From Streptomyces sp. MUM 178J (GTDB lineage Bacteria; Actinomycetota; Actinomycetes; Streptomycetales; Streptomycetaceae): a stretch of 64,000 nt of DNA. This document shows, piece after piece, positions 17,873 to 28,035 of this stretch (positions within the stretch are counted from its first letter, which is position 1; each line of letters starts with the position of its first letter). The stretch spans positions 43,670 to 107,669 of the forward strand of contig NZ_JADWYQ010000021.1 in NCBI RefSeq assembly GCF_022414575.1. The letters run 5' to 3'. The notes under the pieces are model-generated. The model was not told the origin of the DNA and did no database searches. It saw only the letters and a list, made by a program, of their open reading frames with translations. The translations under genes and the position numbers were made by a program.

Positions 17873-19368
17873 GTGCGGTCCTCCGCTGACGGACGGACGG
17901 TGGCGCGCAGGGCCCGCTCGACGGCCTCCGCGACCCCTGCCGCCTCATGGCCGAGGCCGGACTGCGCGGGCGCGGAGGTCGCGCCCTCGGCGGTCGCCTC
18001 GGCCGCCGGCTCGGGGTTGTCCACCGCGCGGCCGTCGGCGAAGCCGGAGACTGCGTAGACGACGACGGGCGCGTCGGTGAGGACGTTCACGGTCCAGCTC
18101 GCCCGCTGCGGATCGCCGAATCCGGCGGCGACGGTGCCGGCGGCGGACAGGGCGCGCGGCATCAGGTCGGTTCGCTCGCCCAGCCCTTCACGGGCGAAGC
18201 GGGCCTTCAGCGCGCGCATCCCCTGCTCGTCGGCCTCCGTGAAGACCAGGCCGACGGTGATGACGCTGGTGGCGGTGGTGTCCGTGTAGGTGGCCCGCAC
18301 CAGCCGGCTGCAGCCCACCGTCCGCAGCGTCTGGTCGAGCAGCGGGTCGAGGGCCTCGGCGCAGCCGCTGTCGGGGGCGACGGCTATCCGTTTCCACGCA
18401 CGGTCGGCGCCGCCCGGACCTGAGCGGCCGCCGTCGAGCGTGCGGGGGAAGAGGGTGTCCACGGGGACGCTGTGCCACAGGTCGCGGGCCTGTGCGTAGC
18501 CGCTGCGGGCCGCCGGGTCGGCGTTCGCGTCGCCGATCAGCCATGCCCCGGCGGCCGCGCCGCCGAGGAGCCCGATCCCCAGGACGGCGCAGACGACGGC
18601 TGCGGCGGTTCTGCCGGGCCGACGCGGGCGGATGGGGCGCAGCCGCGTGGTCATCTCGGCGGGATGCTCGGGCGGCGCCCACAGGTGGTACTGCGCCCCT
18701 TGGTGCGCGGCGCGCGGCGTCGCGCCGGGCCGTGGCGAGAGGTCGACGGCGCCGACGGGCATGTGCCCGGGCGGTGCGGGAGGGGTGACGGGCGCGGGGG
18801 CGGCGCTCCGCGGTGGCGCATCGGGCGTCTGCGCGGTGCGGGGGGCGCCGAGGGGGCGCAGCCGGGTGGTGACGTCGCTGTCCGGGATGTCCCCGGCCCC
18901 GGCGTGGGGTGCGGGGCGTGCGTCGCCGGGCGGGCGCGTGGGAGCCGGGGCTGCGGAGGCGGATGCCGCAGGGGCGGATGCCGCGGCCGGCGCGGGACGT
19001 GAAGTGCCCGCGGCGCTGGCGCCGGTGGTCTTGCCGGGCGGAGGCGTCGCGGCCGCCGGTGTGTTCGCGGGGCCGTCGGGACGCCGCGAGGGCTCGGGGC
19101 GGGCCGCGCCGGCGCCGGGAGCGGCCGACGGGTCGGGCTGCCGTCCGGTCGCCGCGCCGTCGGGGGTTCGGGCGTCGGCGGGGCGCTGGGAGTGCTGGGA
19201 GTGCTGGGCCCGTTGGGCACGCTGGGCCGGGACGTCGCCGGGCGGGGACGGGCGTATGGAACCGCTGGGGCCCGCGGCTTCCGGGAGCGGGGCGCGCGGG
19301 TCCGGAGGGAGCAGGGAGTCGATGCGGGAGACGGGACGGGCAGGAGGGCGGTGTGGTTCCGTGCTCAT
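17869..19368 (-). CDS. Pro/Ala-rich single-pass membrane protein
   Basis: This is a 499-residue protein. About 250 residues at the N-terminus are low-complexity Pro/Ala/Arg, presumably disordered and cytoplasmic, with two TTRLRP motifs. A single transmembrane helix (AAAVVCAVLGIGLLGGAAAG) follows. An extracytoplasmic domain of about 200 residues contains two Cys (GCAEALDPL and VGCSRLVRA) that could form a disulfide. No enzyme motif is recognised. The start at 19368 has GGGGGCGGG just upstream. It overlaps the mycosin-like gene by four bases, so the two products are likely made together; a partner or substrate relation is my inference. Confidence 0.75.
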   Translation of the reverse strand: MSTEPHRPPARPVSRIDSLLPPDPRAPLPEAAGPSGSIRPSPPGDVPAQRAQRAQHSQHSQRPADARTPDGAATGRQPDPSAAPGAGAARPEPSRRPDGPANTPAAATPPPGKTTGASAAGTSRPAPAAASAPAASASAAPAPTRPPGDARPAPHAGAGDIPDSDVTTRLRPLGAPRTAQTPDAPPRSAAPAPVTPPAPPGHMPVGAVDLSPRPGATPRAAHQGAQYHLWAPPEHPAEMTTRLRPIRPRRPGRTAAAVVCAVLGIGLLGGAAAGAWLIGDANADPAARSGYAQARDLWHSVPVDTLFPRTLDGGRSGPGGADRAWKRIAVAPDSGCAEALDPLLDQTLRTVGCSRLVRATYTDTTATSVITVGLVFTEADEQGMRALKARFAREGLGERTDLMPRALSAAGTVAAGFGDPQRASWTVNVLTDAPVVVYAVSGFADGRAVDNPEPAAEATAEGATSAPAQSGLGHEAAGVAEAVERALRATVRPSAEDRT

Positions 19369-19553
19369 CCCGCCCCCATCGTCACGTGCCTGCGTACACC
19401 GGTGGACCGCCGTCCAGGGCAACCCTGTTCGTCACCGTGTGTGGTCACTCTACGGGCTGCTCCGCACAGGGCGGCAACGAGACCGTCGCTCCGAGGCATC
19501 TGCCCAGAACATCCCCCCTACCCTCGGGTAAACCTCTCTGGCAAGCTCAGGCC

Positions 19554-20756
19554 ATGACTCCGCGTGCCGCTGACCGGGCCCGGTACGACCGGGCCACCGC
19601 GCATCTCGACGCCCCGCTCGCGATCGTCGATCTGGAGGCGTTCGACGCCAACGCAGGGGATCTCGTGCGCCGCGCGGGAGGCAAACCGGTGCGGGTGGCC
19701 AGCAAGTCGGTGCGCTGCCGGGCGCTTCTGGAGCGGGTGCTGGCGCGCGACGGCTTCGCCGGGATCATGTCGTTCACGCTCGGCGAGTCGCTGTGGCTGG
19801 CGCGTGCGGGCTTCGAGGACGTCCTGCTGGCGTATCCGTCTGCGGACCGGGCCGGGTTCGCGGAGCTGGCCGCCGATCCCAAGCTGGCCGCCGCGGTGAC
19901 CGTGATGGTCGACGACGCCGCGCAGCTCGATCTGATCGACCGCTCACGCGGCCGCGGGCGGGAGGAGATCCGGCTCTGTCTGGAACTCGACACGGCGCTG
20001 CTGCTGCTTGGCGGCCGGCTGCGGATCGGGGCGCTCCGCTCCCCGCTGCACGAGCCCGCGGAGCTCGCCGAGCTGGCGCGGTCGATCGCCCGCCGCCCGG
20101 GCTTCCGGCTGGTTGGGCTGATGGCGTACGAGGGGCATGTGGCGGGCGTGGGCGACAGCATCGCGGGGCGGCCGGTGCGGTCCCGGGCGGTGCGGCTGAT
20201 GCAGCGTGCGGCCCGCAGGGAGTTGGTCGAGCGCCGTGCGGCCGTGGTGCGGGCGGTACGGGCGGTGACGCCGGGGCTGGAGTTTGTCAACGGCGGCGGC
20301 ACGGGCAGCGTGCAGCACACGGCGGCGGAGGACGTGGTGACGGAGGTCGCCGCGGGGTCCGGTCTGTATATGCCGCGGCTCTTCGACGACTACACGTCGT
20401 TCACGGGCCGTCCGGCCGCGCTGTTCGCCCAGCCGGTGGTGCGCCGCCCCGGTGTCGGCGCGGTGACGGTGCTCGGCGGCGGCTACCCCGCCTCGGGCCC
20501 ACCGGGCGGGGACCGGCTGCCGGTCCCGTATCTGCCCGAAGGCCTGCGCTACGACCCTCGGGAGGGCGCGGGCGAGGTCCAGACTCCGCTGCTGGGCGCG
20601 CCCGCGGACGATCTCCTGGTCGGGGACAGGGTGTGGTTCCGGCATGCGAAGGCGGGGGAACTGTGTGAGCGGTTCGACGCGCTGCATCTGGTGGAGGGGG
20701 AAGGGGTGGTGGGTGCGGCGCCGACGTACCGGGGCGAGGGCCGGACGTTTCTGTAG
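19554..20756 (+). CDS. PLP-dependent alanine-racemase-fold aldolase/deaminase
   Basis: This 400-residue protein belongs to the D-threonine aldolase / D-serine dehydratase-like group of fold-type III PLP enzymes. The N-terminus LDAPLAIVDLEAFDANAGDL is followed by VRVASKSVRCRALL, whose first Lys should bind PLP. Later motifs include GLMAYEGHVAGVGD, FVNGGGTGSVQHT and LLVGDRVWFRHAKAGELCE, the last probably contributing metal-binding His and Cys. The substrate is unknown. The ATG at 19554 fits the conserved N-terminus; upstream open frame is a shadow of the membrane-protein gene. Divergent from that gene. Confidence 0.85.
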   Translation: MTPRAADRARYDRATAHLDAPLAIVDLEAFDANAGDLVRRAGGKPVRVASKSVRCRALLERVLARDGFAGIMSFTLGESLWLARAGFEDVLLAYPSADRAGFAELAADPKLAAAVTVMVDDAAQLDLIDRSRGRGREEIRLCLELDTALLLLGGRLRIGALRSPLHEPAELAELARSIARRPGFRLVGLMAYEGHVAGVGDSIAGRPVRSRAVRLMQRAARRELVERRAAVVRAVRAVTPGLEFVNGGGTGSVQHTAAEDVVTEVAAGSGLYMPRLFDDYTSFTGRPAALFAQPVVRRPGVGAVTVLGGGYPASGPPGGDRLPVPYLPEGLRYDPREGAGEVQTPLLGAPADDLLVGDRVWFRHAKAGELCERFDALHLVEGEGVVGAAPTYRGEGRTFL

Positions 20757-20780
20757 CCCTGCGGGGCGTTTTCCCCTACC

Positions 20781-20804
20781 CCCCTACGCCCTAGGGGCGT
20801 GGGG
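20781..20804. terminator. bidirectional terminator between convergent genes
   Basis: CCCCTACGCCC and GGGCGTGGGG pair around a TAG loop with one bulged T. The hairpin lies in the 59-bp gap between the aldolase (+) and the DUF2510 gene (-). Confidence 0.65.
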
Positions 20805-20815
20805 CGGAGCCCCGG

Positions 20816-21793
20816 TTACGACTGCCCCGTCCGCGCATCCCGCGTGATCCCGCCCCCCACACCCGCGTCCTCCGCCGCCCCGCCCCCGAGCTGCCGGATG
20901 CTCGAGACGATCGTGTCCATGCCCGCGAGCGGCGGCCCGTCGGGCCCCGCGTCGAAGGAGAGGCGGACGACGACCATGGCTTCGGTGCCGACGGTGGAGG
21001 GGAAGGCGACGGACTGGACATGGCCTCCGGGGCCCTCTTCGGTGAGGACGCGCCAGCGGACCAGATAGCCGGCTCGGCCGGCCACCGCAATGGACTGTGC
21101 CTTGACCTCGGTGTGGGAGGCGATGCCGCCGTAGGGCTGGTTGCCGAGGATCTCCTCCCCGTATGCCTTGTCCACGGCCTGCGGGATGTCCCTTCTGGCC
21201 GCCTCCTCGGGCGACTTGGCTCCTGCGTCGGCGGTGAAGGAGGTGACGCGGCCATGGCGGCAGAGGTAGGAGGTTCCGGCGGGGCAGTCGTAGCTGTCGT
21301 CCGTGACCATAGTCGCGCCGATGTCCGAGGACCTGTCGGACTTGGTCCAGCCGTCCGGGATGGGTATGGCGATGCCGTTGAGCTGGTCTTCGAGGACGGT
21401 GGCGCTCTCGGGGTCCGCCTCGGCCTCGGAGGTCTCGGGGGCATCCGGGGAAGTCGTGACCGCGGCTTCCGGGGCGCTCGGCGCGGCCTGCGCATCTCCG
21501 GGGAGGGGTTCGCTGCCGCCGCGCGCCATCACGAAGACGACCGCGACGGCCGCCGCCACGAGCAGGACGCCCGCCGCGGTGAAGGCGACGAGTCGCCCGC
21601 GCCGCCGACCAGGCCGGCCGCCTCCGGGCGACGGCGGCGAGAGGTGCATCGGCACGGTGGGGGGAGCGGCGGGCTGCGCCGGCGTCGCCTGGGCCGCGCG
21701 GGTGTGCGCGGCCCAGGCGACGCCGTCCCACCAGCGCTCGGCGCCGGGCGTGTTCGGGTCCGGGTACCAGCCGGGCGGGGTCGTCATGCTCAT
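20816..21793 (-). CDS. DUF2510 membrane protein
   Basis: This is a protein of about 325 residues. The N-terminus MTTPPGWYPDP and RWWDGVAW form a DUF2510 motif, a short Trp-rich cytoplasmic module found in many actinobacterial membrane proteins. A Pro-rich linker, one transmembrane helix (LVAFTAAGVLLVAAAVAVVF) and an outer domain with a possible disulfide (YDCPAGTSYLCRHGR) follow. No function is known. ATG codons at 21793 and 21787 are both possible starts. It begins ten bases after the stop of the SDR gene, so it may be carried as the last gene of the ethanolamine-type operon. Confidence 0.8.
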   Translation of the reverse strand: MSMTTPPGWYPDPNTPGAERWWDGVAWAAHTRAAQATPAQPAAPPTVPMHLSPPSPGGGRPGRRRGRLVAFTAAGVLLVAAAVAVVFVMARGGSEPLPGDAQAAPSAPEAAVTTSPDAPETSEAEADPESATVLEDQLNGIAIPIPDGWTKSDRSSDIGATMVTDDSYDCPAGTSYLCRHGRVTSFTADAGAKSPEEAARRDIPQAVDKAYGEEILGNQPYGGIASHTEVKAQSIAVAGRAGYLVRWRVLTEEGPGGHVQSVAFPSTVGTEAMVVVRLSFDAGPDGPPLAGMDTIVSSIRQLGGGAAEDAGVGGGITRDARTGQS

Positions 21794-21802
21794 GCGCACA
21801 CT

Positions 21803-22600
21803 CTAGACGGGGGTGACGTACGCCCCCGAGATCCCGCCGTCGACCAGGAAGTCGGTGGCGTTGACGAACGACGAGTCGTCGCTGGCGAGGAAGGCGACGG
21901 CGGCGGCGATCTCCTCGGCCTCGGCGAACCGTCCGGCGGGGATGTGCACCAGACGACGGGCCGCGCGCTCCGGGTCCTTGGCGAACAGCTCCTGGAGCAG
22001 CGGGGTGTTGACCGGCCCGGGACACAGCGCGTTGACGCGGATGCCGTCGCGGGCGAACTGCACGCCCAGCTCGCGGGACATGGCGAGCACGCCGCCCTTG
22101 GAAGCGGTGTAGGAGATCTGGGAGGTCGCCGCACCCATGACCGCCACGAACGACGCGGTGTTGATGATGGAGCCCCTGCCCTGCCGCCGCATATGGGGAA
22201 TGGCGGCCTTGCAGCACAGGTAGACGGAGGTGAGGTTGACCTCCTGGACGCGCCTCCACGCCTCCAGGCCGGTGTCCAGGATGGAGTCGTCGTCGGGCGG
22301 CGAGATGCCCGCGTTGTTGAACGCCACGTCGACGCTTCCGTAGGTGTCGTACGCGGTCTGGAACAGGGCCTCGACCTGCTCGGGGTCGGTGACGTCGACC
22401 CGCGCGAAGGCGCCGCCGACCTCCTCGGCGGCCGTCTTGCCCGCGGCCTCGTCGATGTCGCCGCAGACGACGTTCGCCCCCTCGGAGGCGAGCCGGCGTG
22501 CCGCTGCGAGGCCGATGCCGCTGCCGGCGCCGGTGATGACCGCGGTGCGGCCGACGAGACGGCGGCAGATGTTCTCGGTCTTGGACGTGGTGTCGGACAT
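21803..22600 (-). CDS. short-chain dehydrogenase/reductase, probable alcohol dehydrogenase of the ethanolamine cluster
   Basis: This 265-residue classical SDR has the NAD-binding TGAGSGIG, the NNAG motif (VAFNNAGISPP), a catalytic Ser (NTASFVAV) and YTASK. The C-terminus is FLVDGGISGAYVTPV. It lies six bases after the aldehyde dehydrogenase gene in a run GS, ALDH, SDR. In the gamma-glutamylethanolamide route proposed for S. coelicolor an alcohol dehydrogenase must oxidise the ethanolamide hydroxyl to the aldehyde; this SDR is the natural candidate, which I infer from context. Annotation pipelines may call it a 3-oxoacyl-ACP reductase on family similarity. Confidence 0.88.
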   Translation of the reverse strand: MSDTTSKTENICRRLVGRTAVITGAGSGIGLAAARRLASEGANVVCGDIDEAAGKTAAEEVGGAFARVDVTDPEQVEALFQTAYDTYGSVDVAFNNAGISPPDDDSILDTGLEAWRRVQEVNLTSVYLCCKAAIPHMRRQGRGSIINTASFVAVMGAATSQISYTASKGGVLAMSRELGVQFARDGIRVNALCPGPVNTPLLQELFAKDPERAARRLVHIPAGRFAEAEEIAAAVAFLASDDSSFVNATDFLVDGGISGAYVTPV

Positions 22601-22606
22601 GGGTGC

Positions 22607-23986
22607 TCAGGCCTCCGTGCTGATGAAGACGTTCTTGGTTTCGGTGAAGGCGGTCAGGGCGTCAGGGCCCAGCTCCCGGCCGAGGCCGGACTGCTTGTAG
22701 CCGCCGAACGGAGTCCAGTAGCGGACGCTGGCATGGGAGTTGACGGAGAGATTGCCGGCGGCGACGGCGCGGGAGACGCGGATCGCGCGGCCGACGTCCC
22801 TGGTCCAGATGGAGCCGGAGAGCCCGTACTCGGTGGCGTTGGCCAGCCGGATCGCATCCTCCTCGTCGTCGAAGGGGAGCACGACGGCCACGGGCCCGAA
22901 GACCTCGTCGACGGCGCAGGGGGCGTCGGGCGCGAGCCCGGTGAGGACGGTGGGCGGGAACCAGAAGCCCGGTCCCTCGGGGGCGCTGCCGCGCAGGGCA
23001 GGCGCGTCCTCGGGGACGTACGAACGCACCCGTTCCAGCTGCGTCTTGGAGATCAGCGGACCCATCTGGGTCTTCTCGTCGGCCGGGTCGCCGACGACGA
23101 CGGACTCGATCGCGGGGGCGAGGAGTTCGAGGAAGCGGTCGTGGACGGAGCGCTCGACGAGGATCCGGGTGCGGGCGCAGCAGTCCTGGCCGGAGTTGTC
23201 CAGGAACGACATGGGGGCGGCGGCGACGGCGGCGTCCAGGTCTGCGTCGGCGAAGACGACATTGGGGCTCTTGCCGCCGAGTTCCAGGGTGACGCGCTTC
23301 ACGCGCTCGGCACACAGCGACATGATCTGCTTGCCGACGCGTGTGGAGCCGGTGAACACGATCTTGGCGATGCCGTGGTGGCGTACGAGGGCGTCGCCGG
23401 CGACGTCGCCGCGGCCGGGCAGCACCTGGAACAGCCCCTCCGGCAGCCCGGCTTCGAGGGCGAGTTCGGCCAGCCGCAGCGCGGTGAGCGGGGTGGTCTC
23501 CGCGGGCTTGAGGATGACGGCGTTGCCCGCGGCGAGCGCCGGAGCCGTGCCCCACGCGGCGATCGGCATGGGGAAGTTCCAGGGCGCGATGACGCCGATG
23601 ACGCCGAGCGGTTCGAGGAGAGTGACGTCCAGGCCGCCGGGGACCGGGATCTGGCGGCCGGAGAGCCGCTCTGCTCCCCCGGCCGCGTAGTCGAGCAGAT
23701 CGCGGACGTTGCCGGCCTCCCAGCGGGCGTTTCCGATGGTGTGCCCCGCCTCGCGGACCTCCAGGCGGGCGAGTTCCCCGAGATGGTCGTCGACGGCGGC
23801 CGCGAAGCGGCGCAGCAGCCGGGCCCGGTCGGCGGGCGCGGCGGCGGCCCAGGTGCGCTGGGCGCGCACGGCGACGGCTACGGCGCGGTCGACGTCCGCC
23901 GCCGTGGCGCCGGGGACGGTGGCCACGACCTCCTCGGTGGCGGGGTTGAGAACATCCAGTGCGTACGGTTCGTGCGGATGTGACAC
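22607..23986 (-). CDS. aldehyde dehydrogenase of the ethanolamine cluster
   Basis: This NAD(P)-dependent aldehyde dehydrogenase has about 459 residues. Landmarks are PWNFPMPIAAWG, the cofactor loop FTGSTRVGKQI, catalytic Glu in LELGGKSPN, catalytic Cys in SGQDCCARTR and EVFGPVAVV near the end. In context it would oxidise the aldehyde made from gamma-glutamylethanolamide, giving gamma-glutamylglycine. The GTG at 23986 has GAGGAA five bases upstream. A GTG at 23998, overlapping the synthetase stop, is the alternative and would add four residues. Either way it is coupled to the synthetase gene. Confidence 0.92.
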   Translation of the reverse strand: MSHPHEPYALDVLNPATEEVVATVPGATAADVDRAVAVAVRAQRTWAAAAPADRARLLRRFAAAVDDHLGELARLEVREAGHTIGNARWEAGNVRDLLDYAAGGAERLSGRQIPVPGGLDVTLLEPLGVIGVIAPWNFPMPIAAWGTAPALAAGNAVILKPAETTPLTALRLAELALEAGLPEGLFQVLPGRGDVAGDALVRHHGIAKIVFTGSTRVGKQIMSLCAERVKRVTLELGGKSPNVVFADADLDAAVAAAPMSFLDNSGQDCCARTRILVERSVHDRFLELLAPAIESVVVGDPADEKTQMGPLISKTQLERVRSYVPEDAPALRGSAPEGPGFWFPPTVLTGLAPDAPCAVDEVFGPVAVVLPFDDEEDAIRLANATEYGLSGSIWTRDVGRAIRVSRAVAAGNLSVNSHASVRYWTPFGGYKQSGLGRELGPDALTAFTETKNVFISTEA

Positions 23987-23994
23987 GCGGTTCC

Positions 23995-25365
23995 TCACAT
24001 GCGTTCGAAGGAGCGGCGGAGCTCCCAGTCGGTCACCGCGGCGTCAAAGGCTGCCAGCTCGACGCGCGCCATGTTGCGGTAGTGGGCTACGACCTCGTCG
24101 CCGAATGCCGCCTTGGCGATGGGGCTGGTCTCCCAGAGTTCGGCGGCTTCGCGCAGGGTGGCGGGGACATGTGCGTAGTCGCCGGTGTAGGCGTTGCCGG
24201 GACAGGCGTCGGGCAGCTCCAGCTGCTGCTCGATGCCGTGGAGTCCGGCGGCGACGAGCCCGGCGACGGCCAGATGCGGATTGACGTCACCTCCGGGGAG
24301 GCGGTTCTCGAATCTCATCGAGCGGCCGTGGCCGACGACTCTGAGCGCGCAGGTCCGGTTGTCGAGGCCCCAGGCGACGGCAGTGGGGGCGAAAGAGCCC
24401 GGCTGGAAGCGCTTGTATGAATTGATGTTCGGGGCGTAGAGAAGGGAGAAGTCTCGCAGGGCGGCCAGCTGTCCGGCGAGGAAGTGCCGCATGACGGGCG
24501 ACATGCCTCCGGGGCCGTCCCCGGCCATGACATTGCGCCCGGGCTCGGCGAGGGACTGGAGCGAGAGGTGGATATGACAGGAGTTGCCCTCGCGCTCGTT
24601 GTACTTGGCCATGAAGGTGAGCGAGCAGCCCTCCTGGGCGGCGATCTCCTTGGCGCCGGTCTTGTAGACGGCGTGCTGGTCGCAGGTGACCAGGGCTTCG
24701 TCGTACTTGAAGGCGATCTCGTGCTGCCCGGGGTTGCACTCGCCCTTGGCGGACTCCACGGTGAGCCCGGCGGCGGCCATCTCGTTGCGGATGCGGCGCA
24801 GCAGGGGCTCGATGCGGCCGGTGCCGAGGACGGAGTAGTCGATGTTGTACTGATTCGCCGGGGTGAGCCTCTGGTAGCCGCGGTCCCAGGCCTGCTCGTA
24901 GGTGTCCCTGAAGACGATGAACTCCAGCTCGGTGCCGACGTGAGCGGTGTAGCCGTGCTCGGCCAGGCGCTCCAGCTGACGGCGCAGGATCTGGCGGGGT
25001 GCGGCGGCGACGGGTGCGCCGTCGCTCCAGGCGAGGTCGGCCACGAGCAGCGCGGTGCCCTCGTTCCAGGGGACGCGGCGCAGGGTCGCCGTGTCGGGGT
25101 GCATGGCGAAGTCGCCGTAGCCGCTGTCCCAGGAGGACATCTCATAGCCGTCGACGGTGTTCATGTCCGCGTCGACGGCGAGGAGGTAGTTGCAGCCCTC
25201 GGTGCCGTGCTCCAGGACCTCGTCCAGAAAGAAGGGTGCGGCGAACCGCTTGCCCTGGAGCCGTCCCTGCATGTCGGGGAAGGCCAGGACGACTGTGTCG
25301 ATCTCACCGCTCGCGACGAGTGCACGCAGCTCCTCTACGGAGAGCGGGGGTTTGCGGTCTGCCAC
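23995..25365 (-). CDS. glnA4: glutamine synthetase-like gamma-glutamylethanolamide synthetase (GlnA4 type)
   Basis: The protein has 456 residues and a complete GS fold. Metal/substrate motifs visible are the ELEFIV Glu, GECNPGQHEIAFKY, the NSCHIHLSL His, and SMRFENRLPGGDVNPHLAVA with Arg and Glu. It lacks the adenylylation Tyr loop of GSI-beta enzymes. Such non-canonical GS proteins in Streptomyces ligate glutamate to amines; GlnA4 of S. coelicolor is described as making gamma-glutamylethanolamide from ethanolamine, ATP and glutamate. The neighbouring dehydrogenases, ethanolamine permease and amidotransferase-type hydrolase match that pathway. The GTG start at 25365 follows AAGGAGG at eight bases. 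Confidence 0.88.
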   Translation of the reverse strand: MADRKPPLSVEELRALVASGEIDTVVLAFPDMQGRLQGKRFAAPFFLDEVLEHGTEGCNYLLAVDADMNTVDGYEMSSWDSGYGDFAMHPDTATLRRVPWNEGTALLVADLAWSDGAPVAAAPRQILRRQLERLAEHGYTAHVGTELEFIVFRDTYEQAWDRGYQRLTPANQYNIDYSVLGTGRIEPLLRRIRNEMAAAGLTVESAKGECNPGQHEIAFKYDEALVTCDQHAVYKTGAKEIAAQEGCSLTFMAKYNEREGNSCHIHLSLQSLAEPGRNVMAGDGPGGMSPVMRHFLAGQLAALRDFSLLYAPNINSYKRFQPGSFAPTAVAWGLDNRTCALRVVGHGRSMRFENRLPGGDVNPHLAVAGLVAAGLHGIEQQLELPDACPGNAYTGDYAHVPATLREAAELWETSPIAKAAFGDEVVAHYRNMARVELAAFDAAVTDWELRRSFERM

Positions 25366-25396
25366 GGATTACGCCTCCTTGGGTCAGCCGGAAGCC

Positions 25397-25420
25397 ATAA
25401 GGTATTGCTGAAGACCATTG
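25397..25420. promoter_or_regulatory. candidate operator between glnA4 and its divergent regulator
   Basis: The 77-bp divergent gap contains GGT-N10-ACCATTG (25401-25420). The same half-site and spacing occur upstream of the permease gene at 26493-26516. The left arm here (ATAAGGT) matches the perfect copy (CAATGGT) at four of seven positions. A direct repeat ATTGCT (25404, 25417) overlaps it. FadR-type regulators bind short GGT-N-ACC dyads, so binding by the adjacent regulator is a reasonable inference. Confidence 0.5.
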
Positions 25421-25442
25421 CTTGGGAAGGGGAAACCGCAAG

Positions 25443-26186
25443 GTGGTGAAGAAGTCCGCGCCTGAGGATGCGCTGACGCCGGTGCTGCGGCCGGTCCGCG
25501 CGGGAAACGGCTTCGAGGAGGCGCTGGAGCAGATCCTCCAGCTGCTGCGCCTGGGGCTGGTCCCGGCGGGCGAGCGGCTGCCGGCGGAGCGGGAGCTGGC
25601 CGAGCGGATGGGCATCAGCCGGGTCACGCTGCGAGAGGTGCTGAAGGTGCTCGGCGAGCAGGGCCTGCTGGAGAGCCGGCGGGGCCGGTACGGGGGCACG
25701 TTCGTGCTGCCCCGCCCCGGCCCCGGCGGCCCCGGCAGCCCGGTCGAGGACGAGCTGCGGCGGCGTCTGGCGGGGGTGAACCTCGAGGACACACTGCGGT
25801 TCCGCGAGGTGCTGGAGGTTGGCGCGGCGGGGCTGTGCGCGGCGCACGGGCTGACCGACGAGGGCACGGCCCGGCTGCGGGCGGCGCTGGCTGCCACGCA
25901 GGACGCGCCGCTGACGGAGTACCGGCGGCTGGACACGCTGCTCCATCTGACGCTTGCGGAGCTGTCCGGGTCGGCGTCGCTCACCGCGCAGTACGCGGCG
26001 GTGCGGGCGGGGGTGAACGACCTGCTGGACTGCATCCCGCTGCTGGTGAGGAATCTGGAGCACTCGCAGCAGCAGCACGCGGCGCTGGTGGAGGCCGTGC
26101 TTGAGCAGGACGCGGACGGGGCGCGCGAAGTGATGCGGGAGCACTGCGAGGGCACGGCGGCGCTGCTGCGGGGCTTCCTGGCGTAG
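25443..26186 (+). CDS. FadR-type GntR-family regulator of the ethanolamine cluster
   Basis: This is a regulator of about 247 residues. The N-terminal winged helix (ILQLLRLGLVPAGERLPAER, then ELAERMGISRVTLREVLKVL) is GntR-type. The C-terminal FCD ligand domain (LRFREVLEVGAAGLCAAHGL ... LHLTLAELSG ... QHAALVEAVLEQDADGAREV) carries the His/Glu positions expected for a metal-dependent effector pocket. It is transcribed divergently from glnA4 and upstream of the permease, so local control is likely. I take GTG 25443, with AAGGGG ten bases upstream; GTG 25446 is equally possible. S. coelicolor has a regulator described at this position; I do not assign its name. Confidence 0.88.
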   Translation: MVKKSAPEDALTPVLRPVRAGNGFEEALEQILQLLRLGLVPAGERLPAERELAERMGISRVTLREVLKVLGEQGLLESRRGRYGGTFVLPRPGPGGPGSPVEDELRRRLAGVNLEDTLRFREVLEVGAAGLCAAHGLTDEGTARLRAALAATQDAPLTEYRRLDTLLHLTLAELSGSASLTAQYAAVRAGVNDLLDCIPLLVRNLEHSQQQHAALVEAVLEQDADGAREVMREHCEGTAALLRGFLA

Positions 26187-26537
26187 TCGGCTCACCCCGT
26201 CCCCGCCCGCCTTGCGGGCGCAGGGCGTCACCCCCGGAGCGCGGCCGCCGGGCGCTCCTCCGGGGTCGACGCCGCCGGGCGCAGCCGCGCCGGGCCAAGG
26301 GCAAGCCGGCGCTCACCCTCCGCCCGCACCAAGCGCCGGGCGGCCCCGGGCGCGTGCGGGGACTCGCCCCCAAACATCCATGAGCGGGCAGGCGGGGAAG
26401 AACCGCCGCCCGGGCCGGTCACCCGAATCCGCGGGCGTGGACACGTAACGTCAGGTTTACGCACAGGGCTTGCGCCGCAGCCATAGGGACCGCAATGGTG
26501 TCGTCCCAAACCATTGGACCTCTGCCAGGAGCGACTC
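26187..26537. other. 351-bp gap with terminator and permease promoter
   Basis: There is no gene. The first third holds a GC-rich hairpin CCCCGGAGCGC (26232-26242) / GCGCTCCTCCGGGG (26252-26265) that would end the regulator transcript. The last 50 bases hold the candidate operator of the permease. The rest shows nothing recognisable. Confidence 0.55.
26493..26516. promoter_or_regulatory. candidate operator upstream of the ethanolamine permease
   Basis: CAATGGT-N10-ACCATTG is a perfect seven-base inverted repeat 21 bases before the permease ATG. It shares GGT-N10-ACCATTG with the glnA4/regulator gap. It is AT-richer than its surroundings, as operators in GC-rich genomes often are. Confidence 0.55.
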
Positions 26538-28007
<1,470 letters not shown>

Positions 28008-28035
28008 AGCACCGCCGCGCACCAAGCACCGCCGC

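Noticed and set aside
21020..23983. 987-codon open frame opposite the SDR and aldehyde dehydrogenase genes
   Set aside because: Both opposite-strand genes have complete family motifs, while this frame is Gly/Arg/Val-rich and repeats no known domain.
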